A stretch of DNA of 64,000 bases from positions 1-64,000 of the forward strand of contig NZ_JAAALE010000009.1 in NCBI RefSeq assembly GCF_009905735.1, written 5' to 3'. The position numbers and the translations under genes were made by a program. Below the pieces are notes generated by a model that made no database searches, was not told the origin of the DNA, and saw only the letters and a list, made by a program, of their open reading frames with translations. Below, one piece after another: positions 62,669-64,000 of the stretch. The stretch comes from Porphyrobacter sp. SLTP (lineage in GTDB: Bacteria; Pseudomonadota; Alphaproteobacteria; Sphingomonadales; Sphingomonadaceae). How positions within the stretch are numbered: position 1 is the first letter of the stretch; every line of letters starts with the position of its first letter.

Positions 62669-63798
62669 CCGCCTTCTTCCAATCCCTCGGCCTCAGCTAC
62701 GAATGGGCCTGGACCGCCGCGACCCTGACCGGGATCATCGTGATCTCGCTGCTCGTCATGTTCAGCGTCGCCATGGTGATCTATGTCGACCGCAAGGTGC
62801 TGGGCGCGATCATGATGCGGCGGGGGCCGAATGTGGTCGGGCCATTCGGTTTGCTGCAATCTTTCGCGGATGGCCTCAAGGTCTTCCTCCAAGAAACCAT
62901 CATCCCGAGCGCCGCGAACAAGGGCATCTTCCTGCTCGCGCCGATCATCACTTTCACCGTCGCGCTGGCAGCCTGGGCGGTCATCCCGTTCTCGGCGGGC
63001 GTGGTGCTGGCGGATATCAATGTGGGTCTGCTCTACATCCTCGCGATCTCCTCGATGGGGGTTTACGGCGTGGTGATGAGCGGGTGGGCGTCGAACTCAA
63101 AATACCCGTTCTTCTCGGCGATGCGCGCTTCGGCGCAGATGATCTCCTACGAAGTCTCGATCGGATTCGTGCTGGTGTGCGTGGTGCTGTTTGCTGGCAC
63201 CTTCAACATGAGCGGGATCGTCAACGCGCAGCAGGGCTTCGGGCTCGGGCTGATCAACGCCTATGCGATCCACCCGCTGCTCTTCCCGATGTGGGTGGTG
63301 TTCTTCATCTCGGCGCTGGCCGAAACCGCGCGAGCGCCGTTTGACCTCACCGAGGCCGAGAGCGAACTCGTTGCGGGCTACCAGACCGAATATTCCTCGA
63401 TGAGCTTCGCTCTCTTCTGGCTTGGCGAGTATGCGAACATCCTCTTGATGTGCTCGCTCAACACGCTGCTGTTCTGGGGCGGGTGGCTGCCGCCTCTCGA
63501 CATTCCGGTGCTTTACATGGTGCCGGGGATCATCTGGTTCCTGCTCAAGACGTTCGTGTTCTTCTTCATGTTCAGCTGGATCTGGGCCACCGTGCCGCGC
63601 TACCGCTACGACCAGCTGATGCGGCTCGGGTGGAAGGTGTTCCTGCCGATGAGCCTCGTGTTCGTCGCAGTCACCAGTGGGTACCTGATGGCGACGGGGC
63701 ATTTTGATCGCTCGATAGCGCCGACTGCGCCTGCGACCTCCACCGAAATCGTCCAAACCACCCCTGCGCAGCCTGTCGCTGTGAGAGGCCAGTCATGA
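62665..63798 (+). CDS. nuoH: NADH-quinone oxidoreductase subunit H
   Basis: The product is a 377-residue membrane subunit linking the quinone site to the pumping arm. The motifs [15 protein letters not shown] near residue 50 and [20 protein letters not shown] near 215-235 are diagnostic. About eight membrane helices are visible. The last 30 residues form a Pro/Thr/Ala-rich extension. It overlaps nuoI by ATGA. Confidence 0.95.
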   Translation: MTAFFQSLGLSYEWAWTAATLTGIIVISLLVMFSVAMVIYVDRKVLGAIMMRRGPNVVGPFGLLQSFADGLKVFLQETIIPSAANKGIFLLAPIITFTVALAAWAVIPFSAGVVLADINVGLLYILAISSMGVYGVVMSGWASNSKYPFFSAMRASAQMISYEVSIGFVLVCVVLFAGTFNMSGIVNAQQGFGLGLINAYAIHPLLFPMWVVFFISALAETARAPFDLTEAESELVAGYQTEYSSMSFALFWLGEYANILLMCSLNTLLFWGGWLPPLDIPVLYMVPGIIWFLLKTFVFFFMFSWIWATVPRYRYDQLMRLGWKVFLPMSLVFVAVTSGYLMATGHFDRSIAPTAPATSTEIVQTTPAQPVAVRGQS

Positions 63799-64000
63799 CC
63801 ACCGTCTCCCACCTCATCAAGAGCTTCACCCTCTGGGAATTCCTCAAGGCGCACGCCTTGACGCTGAAGTATTTCTTCAAGCCCAAGGTGACGATCAACT
63901 ACCCGTTCGAGAAAGCCCCGCTTTCGCCCCGCTTCCGCGGTGAGCACGCTTTGCGGCGCTATCCGAACGGCGAGGAACGCTGCATCGCGTGCAAGCTGTG
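63795..64000 (+). CDS. nuoI: NADH-quinone oxidoreductase subunit I, cut by window edge
   Basis: The first 68 codons are present: an N-terminal amphipathic region ([20 protein letters not shown]), the conserved [20 protein letters not shown] and the first ferredoxin cysteines in ERCIACKL. The two [4Fe-4S] cluster domain continues beyond the window. ATG 63795 overlaps the nuoH stop. Confidence 0.93.
   Translation, partial: MTTVSHLIKSFTLWEFLKAHALTLKYFFKPKVTINYPFEKAPLSPRFRGEHALRRYPNGEERCIACKL

Overview
The window looks like chromosomal DNA of a GC-rich alphaproteobacterium of the order Sphingomonadales, most likely an Erythrobacter/Porphyrobacter-type member of the Erythrobacteraceae. This rests on protein style (XrtA-type exopolysaccharide genes, complex I genes interspersed with tiny membrane proteins, an OmpA-like barrel with a proline linker), dense gene packing with many ATGA/GTGA overlaps, and two palindromic intergenic repeats of the kind seen in sphingomonads. 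I see no rRNA, tRNA, insertion sequence, phage or CRISPR.

Layout. Bases 1-16423 are mostly housekeeping: a truncated OmpA-like barrel gene at the left edge, an acyl-CoA ligase/acetyltransferase/DUF1330 operon, a PA0069-type radical SAM gene whose start codon lies in a ParB (parS-like) site, moaB with a lytic transglycosylase and a degenerate uracil-DNA-glycosylase-like gene, ETF-ubiquinone oxidoreductase, ispE, an N-formylglutamate amidohydrolase, ilvD, nnr and a TrmA/RumA-type RNA methyltransferase.

Bases 16420-34474 form an exosortase A (XrtA)-associated exopolysaccharide locus. A divergent small-molecule module (two alpha/beta hydrolase-like proteins, an acyl carrier protein and an acyltransferase on the minus strand; an AMP-forming ligase and a PLP decarboxylase on the plus strand) is followed by export genes: outer-membrane export lipoprotein, chain-length regulator, tyrosine autokinase, outer-membrane beta-barrel, AAA ATPase, polysaccharide deacetylase, FemAB protein, glycosyltransferase, exosortase and an asparagine-synthetase-like amidotransferase. 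The exosortase ends just after its last membrane segment and lacks the EpsI domain often fused in relatives. No PEP-CTERM substrate is visible here.

Bases 34471-55000 return to core genes: zapE, a thioesterase and sdhB; a short-chain dehydrogenase and a methyltransferase; rne divergent from an N-acetylmuramoyl-L-alanine amidase and PBP1A; a periplasmic peroxiredoxin; prfB; a lipoprotein methyltransferase; a flavin oxidoreductase with a C-terminal cysteine cluster; a 2-hydroxyacid dehydrogenase; an SH3 protein; a thiolase; coniferyl-aldehyde dehydrogenase and a secreted propeller-like protein.

Bases 55094-64000 hold the start of the nuo operon (complex I), nuoA to nuoI, with nuoI cut by the window edge. 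Nearly every junction overlaps by 1-14 bases. Three non-canonical small genes are embedded: an NTF2-like protein between nuoD and nuoE, and two tiny membrane proteins between nuoE and nuoF.
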